A DNA stretch of 64,000 bases from Streptomyces sp. NBC_00223 (GCF_036199905.1 NZ_CP108109.1:7470001-7534000); one strand, 5' to 3'. Positions 43,228 to 51,587 are shown, numbered from the stretch's first letter. The notes: generated by a model not told the origin, from the letters alone. Made by a program: numbers and translations.

Positions 43228-44139
43228 ATGGCACCCGGCAGCGCCCCCCTGAAGATCGGCGTCATCGGACTCGGTGACATCGCGCAGAAGGCGTATCTGC
43301 CGGTGCTGGCCGCCCAGCCGGGCGTCGAACTCCATCTGCACACCCGTACTCCGGCCACGCTCGACCTGGTCGGCGACACCTACCGGCTGCCGGACCGGCA
43401 CACCTCGCTGGACGCGCTGCTCGACCAGGGGCTCGACGCCGCCTTCGTGCACGCGCCCACCGCCCTGCATGTGGACATCACCGAGCGCCTGATCGAGGCG
43501 GGCGTGCCGGCGTACGTGGACAAGCCGCTGGCCCAGGATCTGGCGGGGGCCCGCCGGCTGGTGGAACTGGCGGGGGAGCGGGGCGTCACACTGATGGCCG
43601 GGTTCAACCGCCGTTACGCGCCCGGCTACGCCCAGTGCGTGGACCACCCGCGCGACCTGATCCTCATGCAGAAGAACCGGATCGGGCTCGCGGACGAGGT
43701 GCGCGGGGTGATCTTCGACGACTTCATCCATGTGGTCGACACGCTGCGGTTCCTGGCGCCGGGGCCGGTCGAGCAGGTCAAGGTGTCGGCGAAGGTGCGG
43801 GACGGGCTGCTGCACCACGTCGTGCTGCACCTGGCCGGGGACGGCTTCACGGCGATCGGGTCGATGAACCGGATGAGCGGGTCGACGGAGGAGTCGCTGG
43901 ACGTCAGCGGGGGCGACTCGCGTCGCCAGGTGCTCAACCTCGCCGAGGTCATCGACCACAAGGGGCAGCCGAGTGTGCGGCGGCGGGGGGACTGGGTGTC
44001 GGTGGCGCGGCAGCGCGGGATCGAGCAGATCACGCTCGCCTTCCTCGACTCGGTCCGGTCGGGCACGACGCTGGACGCGCGGGACGCGCTGGCCACGCAC
44101 GAGCTGTGCGAGCGGATCGTCCTGGACGTGTTGGGCTGA
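43228..44139 (+). CDS. Gfo/Idh/MocA family oxidoreductase
   Basis: A 303-residue NAD(P)-dependent oxidoreductase. The Rossmann fold begins K-I-G-V-I-G-L-G-D-I-A, and the family E-K-P motif appears as V-D-K-P-L-A-Q. The substrate domain covers about 125-300. Members act on sugars, inositols and related alcohols; this one is short and its substrate is not evident. ACAGGAG lies 6-12 nt before the ATG. The iterated inverted-repeat array begins 40 bp after its stop. Confidence 0.88.
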   Translation: MAPGSAPLKIGVIGLGDIAQKAYLPVLAAQPGVELHLHTRTPATLDLVGDTYRLPDRHTSLDALLDQGLDAAFVHAPTALHVDITERLIEAGVPAYVDKPLAQDLAGARRLVELAGERGVTLMAGFNRRYAPGYAQCVDHPRDLILMQKNRIGLADEVRGVIFDDFIHVVDTLRFLAPGPVEQVKVSAKVRDGLLHHVVLHLAGDGFTAIGSMNRMSGSTEESLDVSGGDSRRQVLNLAEVIDHKGQPSVRRRGDWVSVARQRGIEQITLAFLDSVRSGTTLDARDALATHELCERIVLDVLG

Positions 44140-44178
44140 GCGGGCGGGGCGGTTGCGATACTGGGCGGGGTTCGCGTT

Positions 44179-44447
44179 GGCGAGGGTGGCTCGCGCTTGC
44201 GATTGGCTCTCGCGTTCGTGAGAGGGTCTCACGCCTGCTTGGCGCCTCGCTTTCGTGAGGGGGTCTCACGCTTTGCTTGGCCCTCGCGTTCGTTAGAGGG
44301 TGTCACGCCCCTGTCGGGCCGGGCCGACTCTCACGTTTGTTAGAGGCTGTCACGCACCCACCCGACGTGGCTGGCCCTCACTTTCGTTAGAGGCTGTCAC
44401 GCTTGCGCCCGGCGCGAGCGGTGTCGCGTTTGTTAGAGGGTGTCACG
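44179..44447. repeat. iterated 17-bp inverted-repeat array (six clear copies, one degenerate)
   Basis: The motif CGTKAG-AGGSK-STCACG occurs at 44217, 44254, 44291, 44338, 44385 and 44431, with a degenerate form near 44179. The first two copies are perfect CGTGAG-N5-CTCACG inverted repeats. Start-to-start spacing is 37, 37, 47, 47 and 46 bp. A longer context of about 27 bp is shared. Copies five (44385, its last part) and six (44431) lie inside the 3' end of lnt. No known family of binding site is recognised. Confidence 0.8.
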
Positions 44448-46042
44448 TTCGTGACGCCCTCTTCGCCAGCCCCGGCCCCGACCCCCGCCCCCGCCGCACC
44501 CCGCCCCCGTCCCCGGACCCGCCGGGTCCCCTCGTACGCCGCCGCCCCGGCCAGCAGTAGCAGGGCCAGCCGCGGCACCCAGTCACCGAACCGCACATAC
44601 GGGCTGCGGCCCGAGGCCAGCGGCACCTCGTACACCGCCGACGTACTCGCGCTCATGCCGACCCGGCCGCCCACCGCCCGGCCGTCCGCGTCGTACACCG
44701 CGCTGATCCCCGTGAGCGTCGCGTGCACCATCGGACGCCAGGTCTCCGCCGCCCGCAGCGCCGCCAGCGACGCGTGCTGCGCCGGCGCCCAACTCCCCTG
44801 GAACGACGACGTGGACGACTGCGCGATCAGCAACCGGGCCCCGTTCCCCGCCAGATGGCGGCTCATGTCGGGGAACGCCGACTCGAAGCACACCAGCGGA
44901 CCGAACCGCAGCGCGCCCGCGTCCATCACCACCTGCCGCGTACCCGGCCTGCGGTCCTCGCCCGCCGCCTTGCCGACCGACGTCGCCCAGCCGAGCACCG
45001 ACCGCAGCGGGATGTACTCGCCGAAGGGGACCAGCCGCATCTTGTCGTACGTCGGCCCGGTCACGCCGTCCGGCCCGATCAGTTCCGAGGTCTTGGAGAT
45101 GCCGGTGCCGTCGGCGCGGGGGGCGTCCACGTTGACCAGCAGGTCCGCGCCGACCTCGCGGGAGAGCGAGGCGAGGCGGTCCGCGACCTCGGGATGGTTC
45201 GTCAGGTCCACGCTGACGCTGCTCTCCCCCCACACCACCAGGTCCGGATGCGTACCGGCGAGCCCGCGGGTCAGCTCCACCTCGCGGGCGAACCGCGCGT
45301 CGGCCGTGGCGATCACCCCGGGCTGGACGACGGCGATCCGCGCCGACCCCGACGACTGCGGACGCGGCGCCCACAGCCACACCCCCGTCGCCGCCACGCC
45401 CACCGCCGCCAGCGCCGCCACGGCGGGACGGCGCAGCGCGCGTACGGCGATCAGCGCGGTCAGCGCCGTGTTCACCGCGACGAGCAGAAAACTGACCAGC
45501 CACACCCCGCCGATCGACACGAGCCGCAGCGCGGGCGTGACCTGCCACTGACTGGCGCCGAGCAGCCCCCAGGGTCCGCCGAGGTACTGCCACGAGCGGA
45601 CCAGCTCCGCCAGCAGCCAGGCCGACGGGACCAGTACGGTCGCCGCGAGCACCCGCCGCACCCCGACCCCCGCCCCGGACGAGGCCGCCGCCCCGGCACC
45701 CGTGCCCAGCAGGCGCCGTACGACCCACCCCCACGGCGCCCACAGCGCGCCCAGCAGGAGGGCGAGGACGACGAGGAACACGTTCAGGCTCGGGAACAGC
45801 CAGTGGTGCACGGCCAGCATGAACCCGGCCCCGCCCAGCCATCCGTCCAGCGCGGCCCGCCGCCCGGTCCCCGCCGAGCGGACCAGCAGCATCCACGGCA
45901 CCAGCGCCACGTACGCGAGCCACCACAGCGACGGCGCCGGGAAGGCGAGCGCGGGCAGCGCGCCCGCGGCGGCCGCGGCGAGCCCACGGGTCCAGGGAGA
46001 GGAGAGCAGGGCCGTCGCGCGTTCCTCGGCCGTCACCGTCAT
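44387..46042 (-). CDS. lnt: apolipoprotein N-acyltransferase
   Basis: A 551-residue membrane enzyme that N-acylates the lipid-modified cysteine of lipoproteins. Six to eight N-terminal helices cover residues about 20-230. The nitrilase-like periplasmic domain (about 235-490) carries the Glu of W-G-E-S-S, the Lys of Y-D-K-M-R-L-V-P-F-G-E-Y and the Cys of V-C-F-E-S. A last helix and a Gly/Ala/Arg-rich tail follow. The final ~20 residues (N-V-T-P-S-N-K-R-D-T-A-R-A-G and on) are encoded by the repeat array, so the tail is probably an accretion. Actinobacteria are known to carry functional Lnt. Confidence 0.92.
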   Translation of the reverse strand: MTVTAEERATALLSSPWTRGLAAAAAGALPALAFPAPSLWWLAYVALVPWMLLVRSAGTGRRAALDGWLGGAGFMLAVHHWLFPSLNVFLVVLALLLGALWAPWGWVVRRLLGTGAGAAASSGAGVGVRRVLAATVLVPSAWLLAELVRSWQYLGGPWGLLGASQWQVTPALRLVSIGGVWLVSFLLVAVNTALTALIAVRALRRPAVAALAAVGVAATGVWLWAPRPQSSGSARIAVVQPGVIATADARFAREVELTRGLAGTHPDLVVWGESSVSVDLTNHPEVADRLASLSREVGADLLVNVDAPRADGTGISKTSELIGPDGVTGPTYDKMRLVPFGEYIPLRSVLGWATSVGKAAGEDRRPGTRQVVMDAGALRFGPLVCFESAFPDMSRHLAGNGARLLIAQSSTSSFQGSWAPAQHASLAALRAAETWRPMVHATLTGISAVYDADGRAVGGRVGMSASTSAVYEVPLASGRSPYVRFGDWVPRLALLLLAGAAAYEGTRRVRGRGRGAAGAGVGAGAGEEGVTNVTPSNKRDTARAGRKRDSL

Positions 46043-46237
46043 ACCCGCTCCCTCACCACTGGGGCGCCCTCACCTGCGGTGCCGTCTGCGCCCATCCTCC
46101 CCCGCCCCCGCCCCTCCGAGTCACCCCGGGGCCCGGTGGCCGGCAGCTTCGGCCTACGGTCGGCGGCGGACGCCCGCGGGCAGCGCACCCATTGCGCGCG
46201 CGACGGCCCGGCCCGACAACCGGCGGACGCCGCCCGC

Positions 46238-46795
46238 TCAGGTCGCGTCCGCCTCCAGCCCCGTCTCCGCCGCCGCCTCCGAAGCCGCCTCCCGCAGGTT
46301 CCTCGCCCGCGACGAGATCACCACCGTCGCGGCCGCCGCCGCTGCCGCGAACGCCGTCACGATCACCCACGGCCGGTCCAGCACATGGCACGTCGCGTGG
46401 TCGAGAGAGAAGCGCCCGGGCCCGGTCACGCCGATCGACGCGGCGGTCCAGCCGAGCAGCCCGGGGTGCTCGAAGCCCCCGGTGGCGGCGAAGAAGCCGG
46501 AGGGCGCGTGGAAGGAGACCGCGCTGGCCATCGCCCCGGCGGCCGCGGCCCCCGCGACGGGCGTGGCGAGCCCCAGGGCGAGCAGCGCGCCGCCGCCGGC
46601 CTCACCGAGCCCCGCGGCGATCGCGGCGGGCCGCCCCGGGCGGAAGCCCATCTGGTCCATGGCCCCCGCCGTCCCCTCGATCCCGCCCCCGCCGAACCAG
46701 CCGAAGAGCTTCTGGGTGCCGTGCGCGAACAGCACCGACCCCGCGCCGAGACGCAGAGCGAGCAGTCCGAGGTCCTTGCGGTACGCCAACCCCAT
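46238..46795 (-). CDS. DoxX family membrane protein
   Basis: A 185-residue protein with four hydrophobic helices and the DoxX N-terminal signature L-R-L-G-A-G-S-V-L-F-A-H-G-T-Q-K-L-F-G-W-F. In mycobacteria a DoxX protein works with SodA and a thiosulfate sulfurtransferase in oxidative stress resistance; such partners are absent here. A charged Ala/Glu-rich C-terminal tail is present. AAGGA precedes the ATG. It is a single-gene unit. Confidence 0.88.
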   Translation of the reverse strand: MGLAYRKDLGLLALRLGAGSVLFAHGTQKLFGWFGGGGIEGTAGAMDQMGFRPGRPAAIAAGLGEAGGGALLALGLATPVAGAAAAGAMASAVSFHAPSGFFAATGGFEHPGLLGWTAASIGVTGPGRFSLDHATCHVLDRPWVIVTAFAAAAAAATVVISSRARNLREAASEAAAETGLEADAT

Positions 46796-46941
46796 GATCG
46801 CGTCCTTTCCTGGGAGCCTTACCCGCCCAGTCTCCGCGGACCACCGCGGGTCCCGCCTCGCCGGACGGGCCGTCCGGGCGACGCGTGCCCGCCGGACGAC
46901 GCGCCGGGCGCCCCCGCTGCCTCAATGAGCCGAGCGGCCTC

Positions 46942-46977
46942 AGCCGCCCCGAAAGCCGCCCCGAAAGCCGCCCCGAA
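46942..46977. repeat. 12-bp tandem repeat, three copies
   Basis: AGCCGCCCCGAA is repeated exactly three times between the DoxX and histidine phosphatase genes. No coding sequence is supported in 46796-47002. Confidence 0.7.
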
Positions 46978-47002
46978 GCAGTCGGCCCCGAGCGGCGGCG
47001 CC

Positions 47003-47590
47003 TCAGGGCAGCCGGTTCCAGGCGGTGAGGACGTGGTACCCGTGCTCCGAGCCGAGCCGGCTCACCGTCCCGGTCGCGAGCTGGAAGAGGGCGCCGTGGG
47101 CGGGCGCGAGGCCCAGCCGCCGCGCGGTCAGCACCCGCAGCAGATGGGCGTGGGCGACCAGGACGACATCGCCGTCCGCGAGATCCGCCTCCGCGCGGGC
47201 CAGCACCCGGTCGGCCCGCTCGCCGACCTCCGCCGCCGTCTCCCCGGGGTGCCCCTCGGGTCCCGGGATGACGCCGTCGCGCCACAGGTCCCAGTCCGGG
47301 CGGGCCCGGTGGATGTCGAGCGAGGTGACACCCTCGTAGCCGCCGTAGTCCCACTCGCGCAGGTCGGGGTCGACCCGGGCCCGGCCCAGTCCGGCGAGCT
47401 TCGCGGTCTGCCGCGCCCGCAGCATCGGGCTGGTCAGGACGCGTGCGACGTTCGGCGAGGCCAAGAGCGGCGCCAGCGTACGGGCCTGCTCCTCGCCGTC
47501 CGGAGTGAGCGGCAGATCGGTGTAGCTGGTGTGCTGCCCGGAGCGGGACCACTCGGTCTCCCCGTGCCGGACCAGAACCAGTTCGCCCAT
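47003..47590 (-). CDS. histidine phosphatase family protein
   Basis: A 195-residue phosphoglycerate mutase-like phosphatase. The catalytic loop is L-V-R-H-G-E-T-E-W near residue 6, with later R-x-x-Q-T-A and L-V-A-H-A-H-L-L-R-V motifs completing the two-His two-Arg site. It acts on an unknown phosphoester in the cytoplasm. GGAGG lies 8-12 nt before the ATG. A TATGAT -10 is visible about 40 bp upstream on the minus strand (47630-47635). Confidence 0.92.
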   Translation of the reverse strand: MGELVLVRHGETEWSRSGQHTSYTDLPLTPDGEEQARTLAPLLASPNVARVLTSPMLRARQTAKLAGLGRARVDPDLREWDYGGYEGVTSLDIHRARPDWDLWRDGVIPGPEGHPGETAAEVGERADRVLARAEADLADGDVVLVAHAHLLRVLTARRLGLAPAHGALFQLATGTVSRLGSEHGYHVLTAWNRLP

Positions 47591-47629
47591 CGAGACACCT
47601 CCGGTGACGCCCCTCGGCGCCGCTTTGTG

Positions 47630-47635
47630 ATCATA
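47630..47635 (-). promoter_or_regulatory. -10 element of the histidine phosphatase gene
   Basis: TATGAT on the minus strand, about 40 bp before the start codon. The -35 is not clear. The rest of 47591-48009 shows no gene but holds a 15-bp tandem repeat. Confidence 0.4.
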
Positions 47636-47922
47636 CGTCGCCCTGTTCGCGGAACGCCCGCGGCGACGTCCCCGTACCGCGACCCCGTACCCCCGCCCGC
47701 CCGCTCCCGGCCCTCGTCCTGCCGACGCCAAGCCGTACCGCCCGGCCCGCCCAACTCCCGTGCCCCGCATGAACCGTGGGCCGCGGGAAAGGCTCACCGG
47801 CACGCCGCGACCGTACGACGAGGCCGGGCGGCCCCGGTTGCGGCGGTCGCGCGGTCTCGGTCTGATCGTAAGGACGCGCGACCCGCGGGGGACGCGCGGC
47901 GGCGTACCCGGGCGGCGCGGAG

Positions 47923-47967
47923 GCACGGGCCGCGCGGGCACGGGCCGAGCGGGCACGGGCCGAGCGG
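47923..47967. repeat. 15-bp tandem repeat, three copies
   Basis: Three consecutive copies of GCACGGGCCGAGCGG, the first with one change, lie just upstream of the flavin oxidoreductase gene. Confidence 0.75.
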
Positions 47968-48009
47968 GCGGACCAGCCGTCCGACAGCGACAGCAGCACA
48001 GGAGCCGGT

Positions 48010-49440
48010 ATGAACGACGCATCCCGCACCTACGACGTGGTGGTCATCGGAGCGGGCCCGGTCGGGGAGAACCTGGCGGACCGTACCCGGGCGGCCGGGC
48101 TGAGCACGGTGATCGTGGAGAGCGAGCTGGTCGGCGGCGAGTGCTCGTACTGGGCGTGCATGCCGAGCAAGGCGCTGCTGCGGCCGGTCGTCGCCCGCGC
48201 CGACGCGAGCCGGGTGCCGGGGGTGCGGCAGATGGTGGCGGGCCCGCTGGACGCCGCCGCGGTCCTGGCGCACCGCGACGAGTTCACCTCGCACTGGAAG
48301 GACGACAGCCAGGTCGACTGGCTGACCTCCGTCGACGTCGAACTGGTACGCGGCCACGGCCGGCTCGACGGCCCCCGCCAGGTGACCGTGAGCACGCCCG
48401 ACGGCGGCACCCTGCGGCTCACCGCGCGGCACGCGGTCGCCGTCTGCACGGGCACCGTCGCGGCCCTGCCCGATCTGCCGGGGATCGCGGACGCGCGCCC
48501 GTGGACCAGCCGGGACGCCACCAGCGCCAAGGACGTGCCCGGACGGCTGCTCGTGGTCGGCGGCGGTGTGGTGGCCGTCGAGATGGCCACCGCGTGGCAG
48601 GCACTCGGCGCGCGGGTGACCGTCCTTGTGCGCGGCGACGGGCTGCTGCCGCGGATGGAGCCGTTCGCGGGCGAGTTGGTCGCCGAGAGCCTGCGGGAGG
48701 CCGGGACGGAGGTGCGGTTCGGGGTGTCGGTGACGTCCGTGAGCCGCGAGGGCGGCGAGGTCAGGGCCGTTCTCGACGACGGCGGTGAACTGGCCGCCGA
48801 CGAGATCCTGTTCGCCGTCGGCCGCGACCCGCACACCGGCGACCTCGGCCTGGAGAGCGTCGGCCTGACCCCCGGCGACTGGCTGACCGTGGACGACACC
48901 CTCCGCGTCACCGAGGTCGCCGACGGCTGGCTCTACGCGGCCGGTGACGTCAACCACCGCGCGCTCCTCACCCACCAGGGCAAGTACCAGGGCCGGATCG
49001 CCGGAGCCGTGATCGCCGCCCGCGCCAAGGGCGAGCCGCTGGACACCGCCCCCTGGGGCCGGCACGTGGCGACCGCGGACACCGAGGCCGTACCGCAGGT
49101 CGTCTTCACCGACCCCGAGGTCGCCGCCGTCGGCCCGAGCGCGGCGGAGGCCGAACGCGACGGCCGCCGGATCAAGGTCGTCGACTACGACCTCGGGCAG
49201 GTCGCGGGCGCGAGCCTGTACGCGGACGGCTACCGCGGCAAGGCCCGTATGGTCGTGGACCTCGACCGGGGAAACCTGATCGGCGTGACGTTCGTCGGCC
49301 CGGGCGTCGGGGAGTTGCTGCACTCCGCGACGGTCGCGGTGGCCGGACAGGTGCCCCTGGCGCGGCTCTGGCACGCGGTACCCGCCTACCCCACGATCAG
49401 CGAGGTCTGGCTGCGGCTGCTGGAGACCTTCCGGGGCTGA
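48010..49440 (+). CDS. FAD-dependent pyridine nucleotide-disulfide oxidoreductase (mercuric reductase-like)
   Basis: A 476-residue class-I flavin disulfide reductase. The N-terminal G-A-G-P-V-G-E-N FAD loop is followed by G-E-C45-S-Y-W-A-C50-M-P-S-K, a redox Cys pair with the right four-residue gap, an NAD(P) loop V-V-G-G-G-V-V-A-V-E, and a C-terminal interface domain. The usual His-Pro-Thr-x-x-Glu is Y-P-T-I-S-E, with Tyr in place of the catalytic His. The substrate is unknown. AGGAGCCGG precedes the ATG. Confidence 0.9.
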   Translation: MNDASRTYDVVVIGAGPVGENLADRTRAAGLSTVIVESELVGGECSYWACMPSKALLRPVVARADASRVPGVRQMVAGPLDAAAVLAHRDEFTSHWKDDSQVDWLTSVDVELVRGHGRLDGPRQVTVSTPDGGTLRLTARHAVAVCTGTVAALPDLPGIADARPWTSRDATSAKDVPGRLLVVGGGVVAVEMATAWQALGARVTVLVRGDGLLPRMEPFAGELVAESLREAGTEVRFGVSVTSVSREGGEVRAVLDDGGELAADEILFAVGRDPHTGDLGLESVGLTPGDWLTVDDTLRVTEVADGWLYAAGDVNHRALLTHQGKYQGRIAGAVIAARAKGEPLDTAPWGRHVATADTEAVPQVVFTDPEVAAVGPSAAEAERDGRRIKVVDYDLGQVAGASLYADGYRGKARMVVDLDRGNLIGVTFVGPGVGELLHSATVAVAGQVPLARLWHAVPAYPTISEVWLRLLETFRG

Positions 49441-49554
49441 CGGCACGTCAGCGGGTGTTGTCGCCGTGGGAAACGCGGGAATACGGCGGTGTGTCCCCGC
49501 CGCCGCGGTGTCCCGCCGTGCGGGCGCCCGCTGTCCACCATGCGGTCATGTGTT

Positions 49555-49583
49555 TGACCGACTCTCGCCGCGCCCGTTACGTT
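49555..49583 (+). promoter_or_regulatory. promoter of the sulfur-type leader peptide
   Basis: TTGACC (49555-49560) and TACGTT (49578-49583) are 17 nt apart, and TACGTT ends 7 nt before the ATG at 49591. This predicts a transcript starting at the leader peptide's start codon. Confidence 0.7.
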
Positions 49584-49590
49584 GCGCGGC

Positions 49591-49671
49591 ATGCAGCGAA
49601 CCACACACCTGACGACGCGAGGTCATGTCGACCTCAAGCGTGTGTGCTCCGCCGCGTGTCACCAGGTCTGA
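49591..49671 (+). CDS. putative leader peptide (HVDL-x-RV-x-SA-x-C type)
   Basis: A 26-residue peptide with the core G-H-V-D-L-K-R-V-C-S-A-A-C-H. Small peptides with this H-V-D-L-x-R-V-x-S-A-x-C core are found ahead of sulfur-metabolism genes in Streptomyces. It has two Cys codons near the end, fitting a cysteine-sensitive attenuator. Transcription should start at its ATG. The 120-nt gap to the ROK start has a perfect CGGGAGCTCCCG palindrome (49699-49710) that could form part of the switch. Confidence 0.75.
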   Translation: MQRTTHLTTRGHVDLKRVCSAACHQV

Positions 49672-49791
49672 GCGAACGACTCCGTCAAGGAGCGTCAACG
49701 GGAGCTCCCGCCCCGCCGGTTCACCGTCGGCCCGCCGCCGGCGCGCGGCTCGGGACGGCTCCCTCCGCCACCCATGACCTGGAAGGCATCC

Positions 49792-51069
49792 GTGGTACGA
49801 CTGCCGCCCGACCCCCGTCCTGCCTCCTTGCACCTCCCGACACCGCTGCGCCGCGCCGACCTTCCGCCGACCGCGCCGGTCCGCCGTACGTCGGCGGCCG
49901 GCGCCGTGCTCAGCGCGATCCTCGACCACGGCCCGGTGGCCCGCAGCACCGTGGCCCGGCTCACCGGGCTCTCGCCCGCCGCGGTCAGCGGGCACAGCGC
50001 GCAGTTCCTGGCCCGCGGGCTGATCAAGGAGAGCCCGGAGACCGCGGGCCCGCGCGGCCTCGGCCGCCCGCACATCCCGCTGGAGATCGACACCGCCCGC
50101 TATCTGGTGGCCGGCGCGCACATCGCGGTGGCGCACTCCACGCTGTCGCTGATGGATCTGCGCGGCCGGATCGTCGCCGAGGACCGCCGCGTCCACCGCG
50201 GCACCGACCCGCGACGGGTGCTCGGCGGACTGGCCGCGCGGCTGCCCCGGCTGGTCGCGGGGCACGCGGACGGCCGTACGGTGCTCGCGCTCGGACTGGC
50301 CACCGGGCAGTGGGTGGACCCGGCCACCGGGGTGATCGTCGACCACCCCCGGCTCGGCTGGCGCGATGTGCCCGCCCGTGCACTCCTCACCGCCGCCACC
50401 GGGTTGCCGGTGCACGTGGACAGCCACTCCCGGGCGCTGGCCCGCGCCGAGCAGCTGTTCGGCGACGTCTCGACCCGGGAGAGCACGGTGCTGCTCTTCG
50501 TCGGCGCGGTGGTGGACGCGGCCTTCGCCACCGCGGGCACCGTGCACCGCGGCCCGCGCTCGGGGGCCGGCAGCGTGGCCCATCTGCCGGTCGGGCCCGA
50601 TGACACGTGGGACGGCCCGGTGGTGGAGGTCTGCCCGTGCGGCACACCGCGCTGTCTCCAGTCCGAGGTCTCCGAACTGACCATGGTCCAGCGGGCGGTG
50701 GACCTCGGACTGCCGGTACGGGTCTTCCGTGACCTGCTCGACCTGGCGCTCGCCGGGGACCCGAAGGCGCGTGAACTCATGCGGCGCAGGGCGCGGTTGG
50801 TCGGCAGGGTCGCGGCCCTGCTGCTCGACATGTTCGACCCCGAGGTGCTGGTGGTGGTCGAGCCGGGCGCCGGCCGGCTGCCGGAGTGCCTGGCGGAGCT
50901 GCGGGCCGAGGTCGCCGAGCGGTCCTGGGTCTGCGACGATCCCGAACGGGCCGTCGTGGCCAGCAGTTTCACCGGTTCCGTACTGCCCGTCGCGGGCGGC
51001 GCGGTGGCCCTCGGCGCGCTCTACGCCGACCCGCTCGGCCCTTGGCCCGCGCTGCCCGCGGTCTCCTGA
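49792..51069 (+). CDS. ROK family transcriptional regulator
   Basis: A 425-residue regulator with an N-terminal winged helix (about residues 30-90, with G-P-V-A-R-S-T-V-A-R-L-T-G-L-S-P-A-A-V-S) and a ROK domain. The zinc site C-P-C-G-T-P-R-C-L is present. The ATP/sugar-kinase residues are not: the phosphate loop reads G-A-H-I-A-V-A-H-S and the catalytic Asn-Asp is Ser-His, so it is a ligand-sensing regulator, not a kinase. The GTG at 49792 is favoured by GGAAGG five nt upstream; an ATG at 49774 is in frame. It lies between a sulfur-type leader peptide and the organosulfur operon, which it may control. Confidence 0.88.
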   Translation: MVRLPPDPRPASLHLPTPLRRADLPPTAPVRRTSAAGAVLSAILDHGPVARSTVARLTGLSPAAVSGHSAQFLARGLIKESPETAGPRGLGRPHIPLEIDTARYLVAGAHIAVAHSTLSLMDLRGRIVAEDRRVHRGTDPRRVLGGLAARLPRLVAGHADGRTVLALGLATGQWVDPATGVIVDHPRLGWRDVPARALLTAATGLPVHVDSHSRALARAEQLFGDVSTRESTVLLFVGAVVDAAFATAGTVHRGPRSGAGSVAHLPVGPDDTWDGPVVEVCPCGTPRCLQSEVSELTMVQRAVDLGLPVRVFRDLLDLALAGDPKARELMRRRARLVGRVAALLLDMFDPEVLVVVEPGAGRLPECLAELRAEVAERSWVCDDPERAVVASSFTGSVLPVAGGAVALGALYADPLGPWPALPAVS

Positions 51070-51121
51070 CCCCGGCGCGGCGGCGGCCTCGGTATCCGAC
51101 TTAATTCAGCAAGTTGCATTG

Positions 51122-51151
51122 TTGACCAGGGCAGATCCCGAACAGGACAAT
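51122..51151 (+). promoter_or_regulatory. promoter of the organosulfur operon leader
   Basis: TTGACC (51122-51127) and GACAAT (51146-51151) are 18 nt apart. GACAAT ends 6 nt before the ATG at 51158. An unusually AT-rich stretch (51101-51121) lies directly upstream, a likely activator site. Confidence 0.65.
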
Positions 51152-51157
51152 GGATTC

Positions 51158-51382
51158 ATGAGCAGCCAGCAGCGGAATACGCCGAACGTGCCGACACCGG
51201 CACGTCGCTTCCGCGCGGCCGCTCTCCCGGAGTGCGGATTCGCGCTCCGCCGGTGTTGTCGCGCCGCACGCGCCGGGTGTTCCGGCGGTACCGGTCGTGC
51301 CGGGCAGTACGGTTTCTCCGGTGCCGCCGCGCACGACTGTCGCGTGTGCCGCGTTCCGTATTCCTGTCAGGGCTCTCGCTGA
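51158..51382 (+). CDS. Cys-rich 74-residue leader ORF
   Basis: A leaderless small frame encoding 74 residues with seven Cys, including a tandem C33-C34 pair in R-R-C-C-R-A-A-R-A-G-C and a C-terminal C-R-V-C-R-V-P-Y-S-C. It is Arg-rich and shows no membrane helix or known domain. A strong promoter points at its ATG. It sits before a sulfur-acquisition operon, so slow translation at Cys codons during cysteine shortage could control the downstream genes. It could also be a stable small protein. It is not a recognised family. Confidence 0.5.
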   Translation: MSSQQRNTPNVPTPARRFRAAALPECGFALRRCCRAARAGCSGGTGRAGQYGFSGAAAHDCRVCRVPYSCQGSR

Positions 51383-51506
51383 ATCCCGAGCGCCTTCCGG
51401 ATTGAGCCCTCGGCCATAACGGCGGTCCGCGGAAATTCCCGGACGAAATCCGCGCACACCCGCGCCGGCACCGCCATTTCCCGGTGACCCACGGCACCGC
51501 TCGCGT

Positions 51507-51587
51507 CCTGCCGCTCCCGGACGGCAGGGGCGCCGGTCCGCCCTGCCCGTCCGCCGGAAAACCCGCACTCTTTTCTCCTGGGGGAGA
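51507..51587 (+). promoter_or_regulatory. alternative hairpins and ribosome-binding-site stem before the flavin reductase gene
   Basis: CCTGCCG/CGGCAGG (51507-51513 with 51522-51528) forms a 7-bp stem. An overlapping 12-bp stem (51518-51529 with 51541-51553, one bulge) excludes it. Near the gene, TCTCC-TGGG-GGAGA (51574-51587) hides the ribosome-binding site GGGGAG. This is the layout of a switch on transcription or translation. The region 51383-51589 has no other gene. Confidence 0.5.

Noticed and set aside
44179..44447. CRISPR array
   Set aside because: Repeats are degenerate inverted-repeat motifs, spacers are only 9-20 bp and similar to each other, and no cas gene is present.
44421..44447. 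WhiA binding sites (GACAC) in the repeat array
   Set aside because: The GACAC core is present in only two copies; the others read GACAG or GAGAC, so the shared motif is different.
44723..48013. A 1096-codon plus-strand frame across lnt, DoxX and the phosphatase
   Set aside because: It runs antisense through three well-supported genes and is dominated by Arg/Pro/Gly.
49792..51069. ROK protein as a sugar kinase
   Set aside because: It has an N-terminal winged helix, and the phosphate-binding and catalytic Asn-Asp motifs are missing.
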